NCBI GenBank assembly: GCA_902792635.1
Contig: CADBAG010000022.1
Span: 1-39,326, forward strand
DNA from: an uncultured Prevotellaceae bacterium
GTDB lineage: Bacteria > Bacteroidota > Bacteroidia > Bacteroidales > Bacteroidaceae
Direction: 5' to 3'
Length of the DNA stretch: 39,326 nt
The translations under genes were made by a program, and so were the position numbers. This document shows, piece after piece, positions 1 through 7,529 of the stretch. The notes below the pieces were generated by a model. The model saw only the letters and a list, made by a program, of their open reading frames with translations, did not search any database and was not told the origin of the DNA. Every line of letters begins with the position of its first letter. The stretch's first letter is position 1.

Positions 1-70
1 ACTGCAGTCGCTATCGCTCCTTTAGTCTGGGGTTATGAAGAGTGTGCCTCTCCGAGGCACTGTCCCAAAC

Positions 71-130
71 AGAAAGAAAATCAACCGTACAGCTCGAAAT
101 AATTCGAGCTGTACGGTTGACTTTCTTTCT
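71..130. repeat. Near-perfect 60-nt inverted repeat (hairpin)
   Basis: Arms 81-98 and 103-120 are perfectly complementary (18 bp) around a 4-nt loop (ATAA). After one mismatch the stem continues with 71-79 pairing 122-130, about 28 paired positions in all. It could terminate the minus-strand transcript of the transporter gene 200 bp away, but it is far from the stop codon and better described as a mobile-type palindrome. Confidence 0.8.
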
Positions 131-288
131 CGCAGATTGCGCAGATACGCAGATTTTGTGACTGTCGTCACATAGCGATTTCGCAGATTTTCCTCAACAT
201 CATACTATCGGAATACAGGTATTTAAGGGAAATCTGCGAGATCGAAAAAGCGATAGCTTAAGATCTGCGCATCTGCGAAATCAGCGAG
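129..288. repeat. Imbricated inverted repeat built on CGCAGATTT words
   Basis: Positions 129-156 pair with 261-288 at 24 of 28 positions. Inside, 181-193 pairs with 228-239 with one bulged T, and GTGAC-TGTC-GTCAC forms a small palindrome at about 158-171. The word CGCAGATTT or its complement occurs at least five times, which gives a nested hairpin. No coding potential was seen; it looks like a dispersed intergenic palindrome of Bacteroidota. Confidence 0.65.
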
Positions 289-326
289 AGGTTAGATAAA
301 CAGACACTTTTCAACCATACAGGTCG

Positions 327-1247
327 CTATTTCTTGCTCACCATATACGCGCTCAGCAGCACTAAGACGAGTGCCACGGGCTTATCCCATGTCAGCACGT
401 CCTGACCGAGGATGATAGCGACAAACGAGGCGACGATGGGCTGGAGGTTCGTATAAACACTGACAGTCGTTGCCTTCAAGTAGCGGGAGGCAAAGGGAAT
501 GGCAAAGAAGCCGACGACCGTAGCAAGTACCACGATGTAAGCCATCTCCACCACCCCACTCCACTGCCATGCACTGCTATAGAGCGTACTGTGCATGAGG
601 TCTCCCCAGGAGAACGGGAGGATAGCCACCGTTGAGACGAGGAAGATCCACTTCATCTGCGTCACGGCCGAATACTTCGCGGATACATGCCGCGTGATAA
701 TGAGATAGATGGCCCAGGTCAAGAGGCTCAGCAAGGCAAAGCCGATGCCGACGACATCATTCTTTCCGCTGCCTCCTTGCCAGTTCTTGACGACCATAAG
801 CATGGCGCCGACGATACCAATGACAACTCCGATGATTCCTTTCCCCGAGAGCCGCTCACCGATGAAGAGCGCCGCACACACCATCGTCATCACAGGAGTG
901 AGCGTAGCGATAAACGACACGTATGTCGGCGTACTGTAGTCGATAGCCCATGCCGTGAAGGTCTGCGACACGAGGAAGCCTATCAAGCCGCCAATCATGA
1001 TAATGAAGAGGTCGCGTATCGGCACCTTCTCTTTCGGCGTAAAGAGGGAGATGATCCAGAAGATGGCAGCCGCACCGATGCAGCGCGTCGCCATCCATGC
1101 CATCGGCGACACCCAGTTGTCAAGCAAGAGCTTGGTGATAGGCACACCCAAGCCAAAGATGACATTGGCTATGAGCAAGGAGCTATGCGCTGCAATGCGT
1201 TGGGAATTAAGAGGTGTGGACTGAGAGTTATTACTTTGAGAAGCCAT
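327..1247 (-). CDS. EamA/DMT-family membrane transporter
   Basis: This 306-aa protein is almost entirely hydrophobic, with about ten predicted membrane helices arranged as two tandem EamA repeats (roughly residues 22-155 and 165-303). That is the standard architecture and length of the drug/metabolite transporter superfamily. Typical motifs are the glycine- and proline-rich first helix (NVIFGLGVPITK) and the PVMTMVCAALFIGERL segment closing the first repeat, echoed by QPIVASFVAIILGQDVLT in the second. The substrate cannot be told from sequence. The ATG at 1247 follows the AraC-type regulator gene (ends 1272) by 24 bp with no promoter box between, so the two are probably co-transcribed and the regulator may control the exporter. 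Confidence 0.9.
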   Translation of the reverse strand: MASQSNNSQSTPLNSQRIAAHSSLLIANVIFGLGVPITKLLLDNWVSPMAWMATRCIGAAAIFWIISLFTPKEKVPIRDLFIIMIGGLIGFLVSQTFTAWAIDYSTPTYVSFIATLTPVMTMVCAALFIGERLSGKGIIGVVIGIVGAMLMVVKNWQGGSGKNDVVGIGFALLSLLTWAIYLIITRHVSAKYSAVTQMKWIFLVSTVAILPFSWGDLMHSTLYSSAWQWSGVVEMAYIVVLATVVGFFAIPFASRYLKATTVSVYTNLQPIVASFVAIILGQDVLTWDKPVALVLVLLSAYMVSKK

Positions 1248-1271
1248 GAATATAAAAATTTATAAGAAACA

Positions 1272-2315
1272 TCATTTCCCTCTAAACTTCCTATATGCCA
1301 TTGGCGTCTTGTTTTCCGAACTGACGAAGTAACGGCGGAAGCTGCTCAGCGAGTTGAACCCAGACTGCTCTGCGATATCCTCAAGGGGCAAAGATGTAGA
1401 CAGCAACAACTGCTTGGCTCGCTTGATCCTCCATTTGTTCACATATTCATAGAAAGTAGTGTGGAGCTGCTGGTTGATATAGTTGGAGACATAAGTGCGG
1501 TTCGTGCCCAATGCCCGCGCAAGGTCATTGATGTTCAGCTTGGGATTCAGATAAATCCGGTCGATACTGAACACATTCTCAAAACTATCTGCGAAATGAT
1601 AGTCTTTAATATTATCTTCCTTCACCGTGTTTTCTTCAACCTTACCTAAATCTTCAAGCATATCCTCCTGCCTGTAGACAAAGTAACACAGCAAAGCAAG
1701 GATAGCAGCAATCGTAACATTATATACAGAAGCAACTATCATCGACTCCGTCCATGTCGCCCAAAGCCATATACAACCGAGCGCTATATACAACAAGAGG
1801 AAGAGCCAGAGCCAGTGGAGCGACAAATGCTCTTCTGAAGAAAAGTTAGCCACTAATGTCTTGTTGAATTGTCTCACAGCAATGAATCCATAAACGATGA
1901 TAGAGACAGCATGAACGAGTGCGATCAGCATGATGCCATTGTAGACATCTTTCGACAAGGTTACGATATACGAGACGAAGGCGATAAGGTATGGAAGAAA
2001 ATTGAGAACCGCCGGCAGAAGCCGCATCCCATGCGTATGCGTCAGACGGTAAAGAAACAACAAGGCAAGAGGAACCACTGTTATCTGAAGCAGATTCGTC
2101 ATCGATCTCTCCTGATCACCCAAGAAGTTATGGATAAAGAAAACGTATGCTTCAAAGACACTTATCAATAGCAGATAAAGCATGAAATGGAATGCCGATC
2201 GCTGAAGCCGGTGCATACGACCCTTGAGGAACAGGGCGACTGTTCCTATTATCTGAAACATGAAAACTAATCCACAGGAAAAGTCTCTCAGTCGGGTGCT
2301 TGCTTCTATATCCAT
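1272..2315 (-). CDS. Membrane-anchored AraC-family transcriptional regulator
   Basis: The N-terminal ~220 residues hold about six or seven hydrophobic segments. The C-terminal ~100 residues are a double helix-turn-helix AraC/XylS domain, with NINDLARALGTNRTYVSNYI as first HTH and PLEDIAEQSGFNSLSSFRRY as second. This is a one-component membrane-sensor regulator architecture common in Bacteroidota. The frame stays open to 2378, but that codon is TTG and a strong -7 box (TATCTTTG, 2347-2340) lies inside the extension, so I place the start at the first in-frame ATG, 2315, giving 347 aa and a ~20-nt leader. It is divergent from the GrpE-like/Hsp70 operon and upstream of the EamA transporter, which is its likeliest target. 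Confidence 0.88.
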   Translation of the reverse strand: MDIEASTRLRDFSCGLVFMFQIIGTVALFLKGRMHRLQRSAFHFMLYLLLISVFEAYVFFIHNFLGDQERSMTNLLQITVVPLALLFLYRLTHTHGMRLLPAVLNFLPYLIAFVSYIVTLSKDVYNGIMLIALVHAVSIIVYGFIAVRQFNKTLVANFSSEEHLSLHWLWLFLLLYIALGCIWLWATWTESMIVASVYNVTIAAILALLCYFVYRQEDMLEDLGKVEENTVKEDNIKDYHFADSFENVFSIDRIYLNPKLNINDLARALGTNRTYVSNYINQQLHTTFYEYVNKWRIKRAKQLLLSTSLPLEDIAEQSGFNSLSSFRRYFVSSENKTPMAYRKFRGK

Positions 2316-2338
2316 ATAGCAGTAGGTGTTGGACGGGA

Positions 2339-2347
2339 GCAAAGATA
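2339..2347 (-). promoter_or_regulatory. -7 box of the AraC regulator promoter
   Basis: TATCTTTGC read on the minus strand fits the Bacteroidota -7 consensus TAnnTTTG exactly, with a TTG 21 bp upstream. It predicts a start near 2334 and decides the ATG at 2315 as translation start. Confidence 0.75.
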
Positions 2348-2442
2348 CAAAAATTAATCGAAAATACTCAACATCCAATCAGTAAAATAAGCGCCAACGG
2401 GTAAAAACGTTCGTGTCAGACGGTAAACTTGACCGCATGCTC

Positions 2443-2473
2443 TTGTGGCTATGGTGCCTTCTTCCTAATTTTG
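2443..2473 (+). promoter_or_regulatory. Promoter of the GrpE-like/Hsp70 operon
   Basis: TTG (2443-2445), a 20-bp spacer and TAATTTTG (2466-2473) fit the Bacteroidota -33/-7 promoter exactly. The predicted start near 2478 leaves a leader of about 20 nt. No other matching promoter was seen in the gaps before 9472, so it likely drives all six genes. No CIRCE-like inverted repeat was seen around it. Confidence 0.75.
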
Positions 2474-2497
2474 TGACAAAACCAAACCGCATGAGTC

Positions 2498-3046
2498 ATG
2501 GAAACAATTGATTACAGAGAGGAATTAGAGAACATCAAGAAAGATGTCAGTGAACTCAAAGAAGGGATTCAGAAGTTGCAAGAATTGCCTGATAAGATTG
2601 ACACGGCCGTCTATCAGGAAGAGATTATCCGGGACCTGCACCATGAGTTGCAGCAATACAAGAAAGGGCTCATTGCTGATATCAGCAAAGGCTATGTCTT
2701 GAGCATCATCAATATCTACGAACGGCTGTCAGATACCTATATGCATCTTGGTCAATCGGAAGAGTCTACAGACCTTGCCGCAGCCAAGAAACTTATAGAG
2801 AACAATATTCTCTATATCTCTGACATGCTTGAGGATGAATACTCCATCGAGCGTTTCATCCCACTTGAAGGCGACCCCTACAAGCCCAAGGAGCATAAAG
2901 CCATGCGCACGGAGGATACCGACGATGCGGCAAAGGCCAACACCGTTGCCAAATGCCTGTCGGGAGGTTTCCGGAGTGAAGCTACGGGCAGAGTACTGCG
3001 CCAGGCTCGTATCGTCGTATACAAACTGAAAGACGAACAGAACTGA
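2498..3046 (+). CDS. GrpE-like nucleotide exchange factor
   Basis: This 182-aa protein begins with a predicted coiled coil rich in E, K and L (residues 1-50), followed by a helical segment with INIYERLSD, comparable to the dimerising helices of GrpE. Its C-terminus, GFRSEATGRVLRQARIVVYK (about 157-176), matches the GrpE beta-wing signature (G-Y-R-x-x-x-R-V-L-R-P-A-x-V). It is shorter and more divergent than housekeeping GrpE (about 190-200 aa) and sits 26 bp upstream of an Hsp70 gene. I infer it is the dedicated exchange factor for that Hsp70, promoting ADP release, rather than the general GrpE. A DnaJ gene is not adjacent, unlike classical grpE-dnaJ pairs of Bacteroidota. Confidence 0.82.
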   Translation: METIDYREELENIKKDVSELKEGIQKLQELPDKIDTAVYQEEIIRDLHHELQQYKKGLIADISKGYVLSIINIYERLSDTYMHLGQSEESTDLAAAKKLIENNILYISDMLEDEYSIERFIPLEGDPYKPKEHKAMRTEDTDDAAKANTVAKCLSGGFRSEATGRVLRQARIVVYKLKDEQN

Positions 3047-3072
3047 ATATTAACGCTTTAATAATACCTACT

Positions 3073-4662
3073 ATGGACAAGACACGCGCCGTTTATGGCA
3101 TTGACTTAGGCACTACGTACAGTTGCATCGCACAGGTTGACAAGTTCGACCAGGCTATCGTGCTCACCAACTTTGAAGGCAACCAGACGACGCCTTCTGT
3201 TGTCTACTTCGAGAGCAAGGACAAGACGATGGTAGGCTCGGAAGCCAAGGGCATGCTCGCCACGGAACCTCACAACTGTGTGAGCTTCGTGAAGCGGTCC
3301 ATGGGCGTGGATGCTGATTTCGACAAGGCCACCAACAAGTTTCCTTATCATTACGATCCTTCGGAGATCTCTGCCCTGATCTTGAAGAAGCTCGTTCAGG
3401 ATGCCAACGATCTTGGCGACAATCCCGAGCCCGTCAAGGATGTGGTCATCACCTGTCCGGCTTATTTCGGCACGAAGGAGCGCATGCAGACCAAACAGGC
3501 CGGTGAGATTGCCGGACTCAATGTCCTGGCCATCATCAATGAGCCCACGGCGGCAGCCATCGCCTATGGCATGAAGACGACAGAGCGAAAGACGGTCCTC
3601 GTATATGACCTCGGCGGCGGCACCTTCGACGTCACCATCATCAATGTCAATGGTGGAGCCATCAAGGTCATTGCTACGGGCGGTGACCATCATCTCGGTG
3701 GCGTCGACTGGGATACGGAGCTTGCCAACTATATGCTCGACCAGTTCAATGCACAGACCGGCGGCAGCTACACGATGGATGACGAGGAACTGAAGTATAC
3801 GCTCTTGCTTGAAGCGGAGACGAAGAAGAAGCAGCTCACGGCAAAGGACAATGTGAAATGCAATGTGCAGTATGACGGTCAGTCGGCACGTTTCGAGATC
3901 TCTCGGGAGCTCTTCGATGAGCTGACGCGGTCGCATCTCGACGAGACCATTGATGCTACGCGCAAGGTGATCGACATTGCCAAGGAGAAGGGCTATAACG
4001 ATGACTTTGAGTTTCTGCTTGTCGGTGGGTCGAGCCGCATGCCACAGGTGAAGCAGAGGCTTGATGCTGAGTTCAACTGTGATGCCAAGCTGAACGACCC
4101 GGACCAGTGTGTAGCAAAGGGGGCTGCCATCTATGCCATGAACGAGGCTTACAACAAAGCCATTGAGGACTATGAGAATGGCGACAGTGATGTGAAGCCC
4201 CCGACCATGAGGGGCCCGCGGGCGCGTGTGGTGAACGTCACCAGCAAGACTTACGGCACCGACTTCACCGATGCCGACGGCAACAAGATGGTGAGCAATC
4301 TTATCTTCGCCAACACCTCTCTGCCGACACGGGCTGAGGAGATCTTCAACACGATGTGCGACAATCAGACCCAGGTGCCGGTGAAGGTCCTTGAAAGCGA
4401 CTTCACCAGTCCTGAGACCGACAAGGTCGTGGAGGAGCGCTTCTGCACACTCCTTGAAGACCGTTACCTCGACATTCATCAGAAGTGGCCGAAAGGCACA
4501 CCGGTCAAGGTGATCTTCGATGTCGACGGCGAGGGTATCCTCCATGTACATGCAGAGGTGAGCACCGAGCAGCTCGACTTCACGCTCCGCATACAAGGCG
4601 TAAAGACGGGCGAAGAGCTGAGCAAGTCGATTGCGGAAATAGGAAAGACAGTTGTTGAGTAG
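3073..4662 (+). CDS. Short, lidless Hsp70 (DnaK-like) chaperone
   Basis: The actin-like ATPase domain (residues ~5-357) is intact. Phosphate 1 is GIDLGTTYSCIA (9-20), the catalytic lysine corresponds to K74 in FVKR, phosphate 2 is YDLGGGTFDVTII (178-190) and the adenosine motif is LLVGGSSRMPQV (315-326). After the NBD the sequence departs from DnaK. The hydrophobic interdomain linker (DVLLLD-type) is replaced by a charged, proline-containing stretch (~360-385), the beta substrate domain is divergent (~386-510), and the helical lid is essentially missing; total 529 aa against ~635 for DnaK. It therefore belongs to the broad Hsp70 family outside canonical DnaK. Its neighbours imply a specialised client at or near the inner membrane. 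Confidence 0.9.
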   Translation: MDKTRAVYGIDLGTTYSCIAQVDKFDQAIVLTNFEGNQTTPSVVYFESKDKTMVGSEAKGMLATEPHNCVSFVKRSMGVDADFDKATNKFPYHYDPSEISALILKKLVQDANDLGDNPEPVKDVVITCPAYFGTKERMQTKQAGEIAGLNVLAIINEPTAAAIAYGMKTTERKTVLVYDLGGGTFDVTIINVNGGAIKVIATGGDHHLGGVDWDTELANYMLDQFNAQTGGSYTMDDEELKYTLLLEAETKKKQLTAKDNVKCNVQYDGQSARFEISRELFDELTRSHLDETIDATRKVIDIAKEKGYNDDFEFLLVGGSSRMPQVKQRLDAEFNCDAKLNDPDQCVAKGAAIYAMNEAYNKAIEDYENGDSDVKPPTMRGPRARVVNVTSKTYGTDFTDADGNKMVSNLIFANTSLPTRAEEIFNTMCDNQTQVPVKVLESDFTSPETDKVVEERFCTLLEDRYLDIHQKWPKGTPVKVIFDVDGEGILHVHAEVSTEQLDFTLRIQGVKTGEELSKSIAEIGKTVVE

Positions 4663-4695
4663 TTAGGAGTTAGGAGATAGAAGTTAGGAGTTACT

Positions 4696-6765
4696 ATGCA
4701 AGAGGCAATATTCAATCTACGGTTGAAGAAGTGGGATGAAGCGCTCAAGGTGTTAGCTGTCCATGCTGACAGCCTCCATTCCACGGAGCAGAATGCTATC
4801 GACACGCTGAAGAACATGTGGCGGACAGCACAGTTCGGCACCGACTGCACACGCCGTGTGGAGCGCATGGTCAAGGTTCTGAGCGACTCGGATAAGCTTC
4901 ACGGCAACAACCGTGAGATTGTCCAGGCCAGCAAAGACCTGCGAGGAGTGGCAAAAGAGATGTACACTACCGATGCCGCCACACTCCGCCAGTTTGCCGA
5001 TGCCATGCAGAAAGCCCATGGTGGCCCTCGGTTGTCAGCAAGCCAGCAGTCAAGGCGGACAGCGCAGAGGCCAACAAGCAGCTCCAAGCCAACAAGTGCT
5101 CCAAAGCCGACAAGCCAAGCATATCAGACGAGACCCTTGCAGCGTCCAGAGGCTCCTCGCTCCACTCCCCGTAGGCCCGCCTCAACAAATAATCGCAGAA
5201 ACCGAAAACCTCAAAGGACGCCTAATCCTGTCGTGCGCTATTTAATGCAGACAGGACCAACACTCGCAACCATCCTTGCTTTCCTTGTAGTGATTGGCAT
5301 GGGTGCGTGGATGGCGTGGAACAAGGCCACTGTGATACCTTCCTACAACTATGCCAAGCTGTTGAAGAGCTCATGGAATGGAGAAACCGCCGGACAACCT
5401 TCAACGCTCATCATTGATACTGTTCAAAACAATACGATTCATGCAAGAATGCTCATTAAGACAAAGCATGGATTGCAGACCGACAATCTGCAGGGTGCGT
5501 TGTCCATCCAAAGGGAAGGATGCTACGTTTATCTGACGAGACCTACTGCCGGCGACAGCCTGACAGACAACTACAGGCTCTTCATAGCACGCCAAGGTCG
5601 CTCGCTCAACGGCAACTTCATCAGCGCGACAAGCAGCAAGCCACAAACTGTGAACCTGAGCAATGGAGGGAAGGGTACTCTTGCGCAACTCGCCAATGCC
5701 GGAGCACCACAATACATCATTGATCCGTTGCTTTCCGACAGTGTGACATGCTACCGCGCAGTGTTGAAGGATACGGCATGGATTGTGAAGGACTATAGCC
5801 GCAAGAAGGTGTTTCCTCGTGGATTGATGATTGATTCGTGTGGAATGCCTCGGTCAACAAAGTACAGTGTCATTTTCGTAAACAACGGCAAACATTATCA
5901 GATACGCAAGGCGGATCTGCTATGGAGCCGGACGAATATCGACAGTCTGCAAACGGGGCTTTCTGCAAAGACCGCACGGCAGCATAGTACCTTGGGGATA
6001 TTCTTCTCTTCGCTTTGGCCTTGCTGGCTCGTGATCGGCCTTGTGTCTCTACCATTACTGTTTACAATCATCTTGCCTTTCGCTCTGTCGCGTTTTGAAA
6101 CGATGAGACGAATCTTAGCAGTCATCCTCAATGCCATGGTCGTCGTCATGCCGTTGTGTCTGCTTATTGTAGCTATTATTGAGGCCGGCGGTTATCTGCT
6201 CTTCGGCGGTCAGGCCTTCTGGTGGTGCGACAAGGACAGATATGGATTCATAGGCTCCGTACTGCGCATTCTGCCCTTCCTCATCGTGGTGATGGTTCAA
6301 GTGTTCAGTATCTGGTGGTATGAAGGACTACTCTTCCACGGTGAACAGAGCGGAAAGGAGATCCACATGAAGCCGGCAGTCATCAGTTTCTGTGTCAGCA
6401 TCCCCGCTCTCATCGCCTGCCTGCTGTTAACAGAGGAGGTCTTGGACTGGAAGGAGACAACGGCTGAATGGACTTCTGTAGGCTTGTTCTTCGGCATTCT
6501 GCTCATTGGCGTCGTCATCACGCTTGTTCGTAACATCCGTGAAGTCGGTGCATTGAAGGGCTCTCTCATCACGGCTTTCGTCCTCGTCTACATCATCGGA
6601 TGTATGGTGGCGATAGGTGGACTGGTCGTGGCCGTATTGAAAGTCCTTATCCCACTCTTGTGCGGTCTCTTCGGACTAAGCATTCTCGCAGGCGGACTGC
6701 TCGGAGGCGGAAGAGGAGAAACGCTGTATCGAGACAGCTATGGTAATCTGTACCGACGTGTTTAA
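4696..6765 (+). CDS. Large multi-TM protein with disordered linker, Hsp70 operon
   Basis: I do not recognise this 689-aa protein. Residues 1-108 are a soluble helical region. Residues ~112-176 are low-complexity S, P, T, Q, R, strongly basic and probably disordered. A first TM helix is at ~187-208. A ~220-residue polar domain (210-432) follows, with beta-strand-like character such as RMLIKTKHGL and CYVYLTRP. About six further TM helices lie between ~434 and 667, and a short tail ends in RRV. The basic linker before TM1 suggests residues 1-180 are cytoplasmic and the polar domain periplasmic. The N-terminal region could be the Hsp70 docking site; there is no HPD motif, so it is not a J protein. 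The preceding 33-bp gap carries three GTTAGGAG-like copies that may supply the ribosome site. Confidence 0.7.
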   Translation: MQEAIFNLRLKKWDEALKVLAVHADSLHSTEQNAIDTLKNMWRTAQFGTDCTRRVERMVKVLSDSDKLHGNNREIVQASKDLRGVAKEMYTTDAATLRQFADAMQKAHGGPRLSASQQSRRTAQRPTSSSKPTSAPKPTSQAYQTRPLQRPEAPRSTPRRPASTNNRRNRKPQRTPNPVVRYLMQTGPTLATILAFLVVIGMGAWMAWNKATVIPSYNYAKLLKSSWNGETAGQPSTLIIDTVQNNTIHARMLIKTKHGLQTDNLQGALSIQREGCYVYLTRPTAGDSLTDNYRLFIARQGRSLNGNFISATSSKPQTVNLSNGGKGTLAQLANAGAPQYIIDPLLSDSVTCYRAVLKDTAWIVKDYSRKKVFPRGLMIDSCGMPRSTKYSVIFVNNGKHYQIRKADLLWSRTNIDSLQTGLSAKTARQHSTLGIFFSSLWPCWLVIGLVSLPLLFTIILPFALSRFETMRRILAVILNAMVVVMPLCLLIVAIIEAGGYLLFGGQAFWWCDKDRYGFIGSVLRILPFLIVVMVQVFSIWWYEGLLFHGEQSGKEIHMKPAVISFCVSIPALIACLLLTEEVLDWKETTAEWTSVGLFFGILLIGVVITLVRNIREVGALKGSLITAFVLVYIIGCMVAIGGLVVAVLKVLIPLLCGLFGLSILAGGLLGGGRGETLYRDSYGNLYRRV

Positions 6766-6803
6766 CCCTTGACATGTGTAACTCTTATTATTGACTATCG
6801 ATT

Positions 6804-7475
6804 ATGGAAGAGAATATTGTAACGATTCGGTCTGCATACATGAAGGTTCTGAGAAGTGTCGAGGGAATGCCCTTCGGCTCCGGAGCCAGCGACCTTGAGC
6901 TTTATAAAGATCTATGCTGCGGATGCGTGCTTGTCGCTGAGAATAATCTACGGGAACAGAGACGCTCCTGGGAGAACAGCGAACTGACAAGGGTGCTGCT
7001 TCGTTATGCCGCCTGGCTTGAATGCTTCGACCACATGCTGCCGTTCCTGAGTGAGGCGCTGAACCGCATGACCGAAACGCTCTTCGAACATCCACGGCTG
7101 AGCTTGAAACTCTGGCAAATGTATCTCACGGTCCTACGGCGTATTGAGGCACAGCAGCAACACGACCTCACGGCGGCTGAAGATGCATCCCGAAAGATTG
7201 ACAGGCTCCAGCGTAACATCGCACTTGCCGACAAAGGACTGCTTGACGAGATCAGAACGGACGGCCACTTGAAGAGTGACCCTATAGAATGGACGCGTCA
7301 ATATGAAGATGTTATTGATGATGTAGAGCGGGAGCTTGATCTGCTTCTCTACGATCATCCACGCGGTATGGGTTTCTGCCATGCACTGTGGTATTACAAG
7401 GAGCAGGTCCTGCAGATGTATGGTATCAGTTGGCGCTCGCCCCATGTAATGAATCCAAGAGTAATGTTCGACTAA
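6804..7475 (+). CDS. Uncharacterised all-helical protein with C-terminal MGFC motif
   Basis: This 223-aa soluble protein has no signal peptide or membrane helix and is predicted almost wholly alpha-helical. Residues 95-185 contain a long amphipathic stretch with charged heptads. Its most distinctive part is the C-terminus: HPRGMGFCHALWYYKEQVL (~185-203), then YGISWRSP and MNPRVMFD at the extreme end. The composition (G, W, C, P, N) suggests a conserved signature, but I cannot name a family with confidence. It sits 38 bp after the membrane protein gene and 54 bp before the Sel1/TPR gene, so it is most likely a component of the same Hsp70-associated set. Confidence 0.6.
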   Translation: MEENIVTIRSAYMKVLRSVEGMPFGSGASDLELYKDLCCGCVLVAENNLREQRRSWENSELTRVLLRYAAWLECFDHMLPFLSEALNRMTETLFEHPRLSLKLWQMYLTVLRRIEAQQQHDLTAAEDASRKIDRLQRNIALADKGLLDEIRTDGHLKSDPIEWTRQYEDVIDDVERELDLLLYDHPRGMGFCHALWYYKEQVLQMYGISWRSPHVMNPRVMFD

Positions 7476-7529
7476 GAAAGATGGAAAGATTGAAAGATTG
7501 AAAAAATGAAATAATGAAAAATTGAAGCA
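7476..7529 (+). repeat. A-rich degenerate octamer spacer between operon genes
   Basis: The gap consists of about seven degenerate copies of GAAAGATT / GAAAAAAT and ends directly at the ATG of the Sel1/TPR gene. It contains several ATG triplets in different frames. Such an array could vary in copy number and change ribosome access to the downstream gene. Confidence 0.5.

Larger units (their letters stand above)
1..326. other. Non-coding left edge built of inverted repeats
   Basis: I see no gene in this stretch. Positions 44-60 form a small palindrome (7-bp arms, loop TCC) preceded at 27-34 by CTGGGGTT. Both resemble pieces of the composite repeats at 17968-18224 and 19549-19793, so this is probably a fragment of that family. 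A 60-nt near-perfect hairpin follows (71-130), then a larger imperfect inverted repeat (129-288). The DNA lies downstream of the minus-strand transporter gene ending at 327, so the hairpins could also stop its transcript. Confidence 0.7.

Noticed and set aside
687-1265. 192-codon plus-strand frame across the EamA transporter
   Set aside because: The product is H/R/D-rich, typical of a frame opposite a membrane protein; there is no promoter or family signature.
3106-4596. 496-codon open frame antisense to the Hsp70 gene
   Set aside because: It mirrors the Hsp70 reading frame throughout, has no promoter and shows no recognisable domain; such long antisense frames are a by-product of codon bias.
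2498-4662. Housekeeping grpE-dnaK heat-shock operon
   Set aside because: The Hsp70 lacks lid and canonical linker, GrpE is divergent, no dnaJ is adjacent and no CIRCE-like repeat is present.
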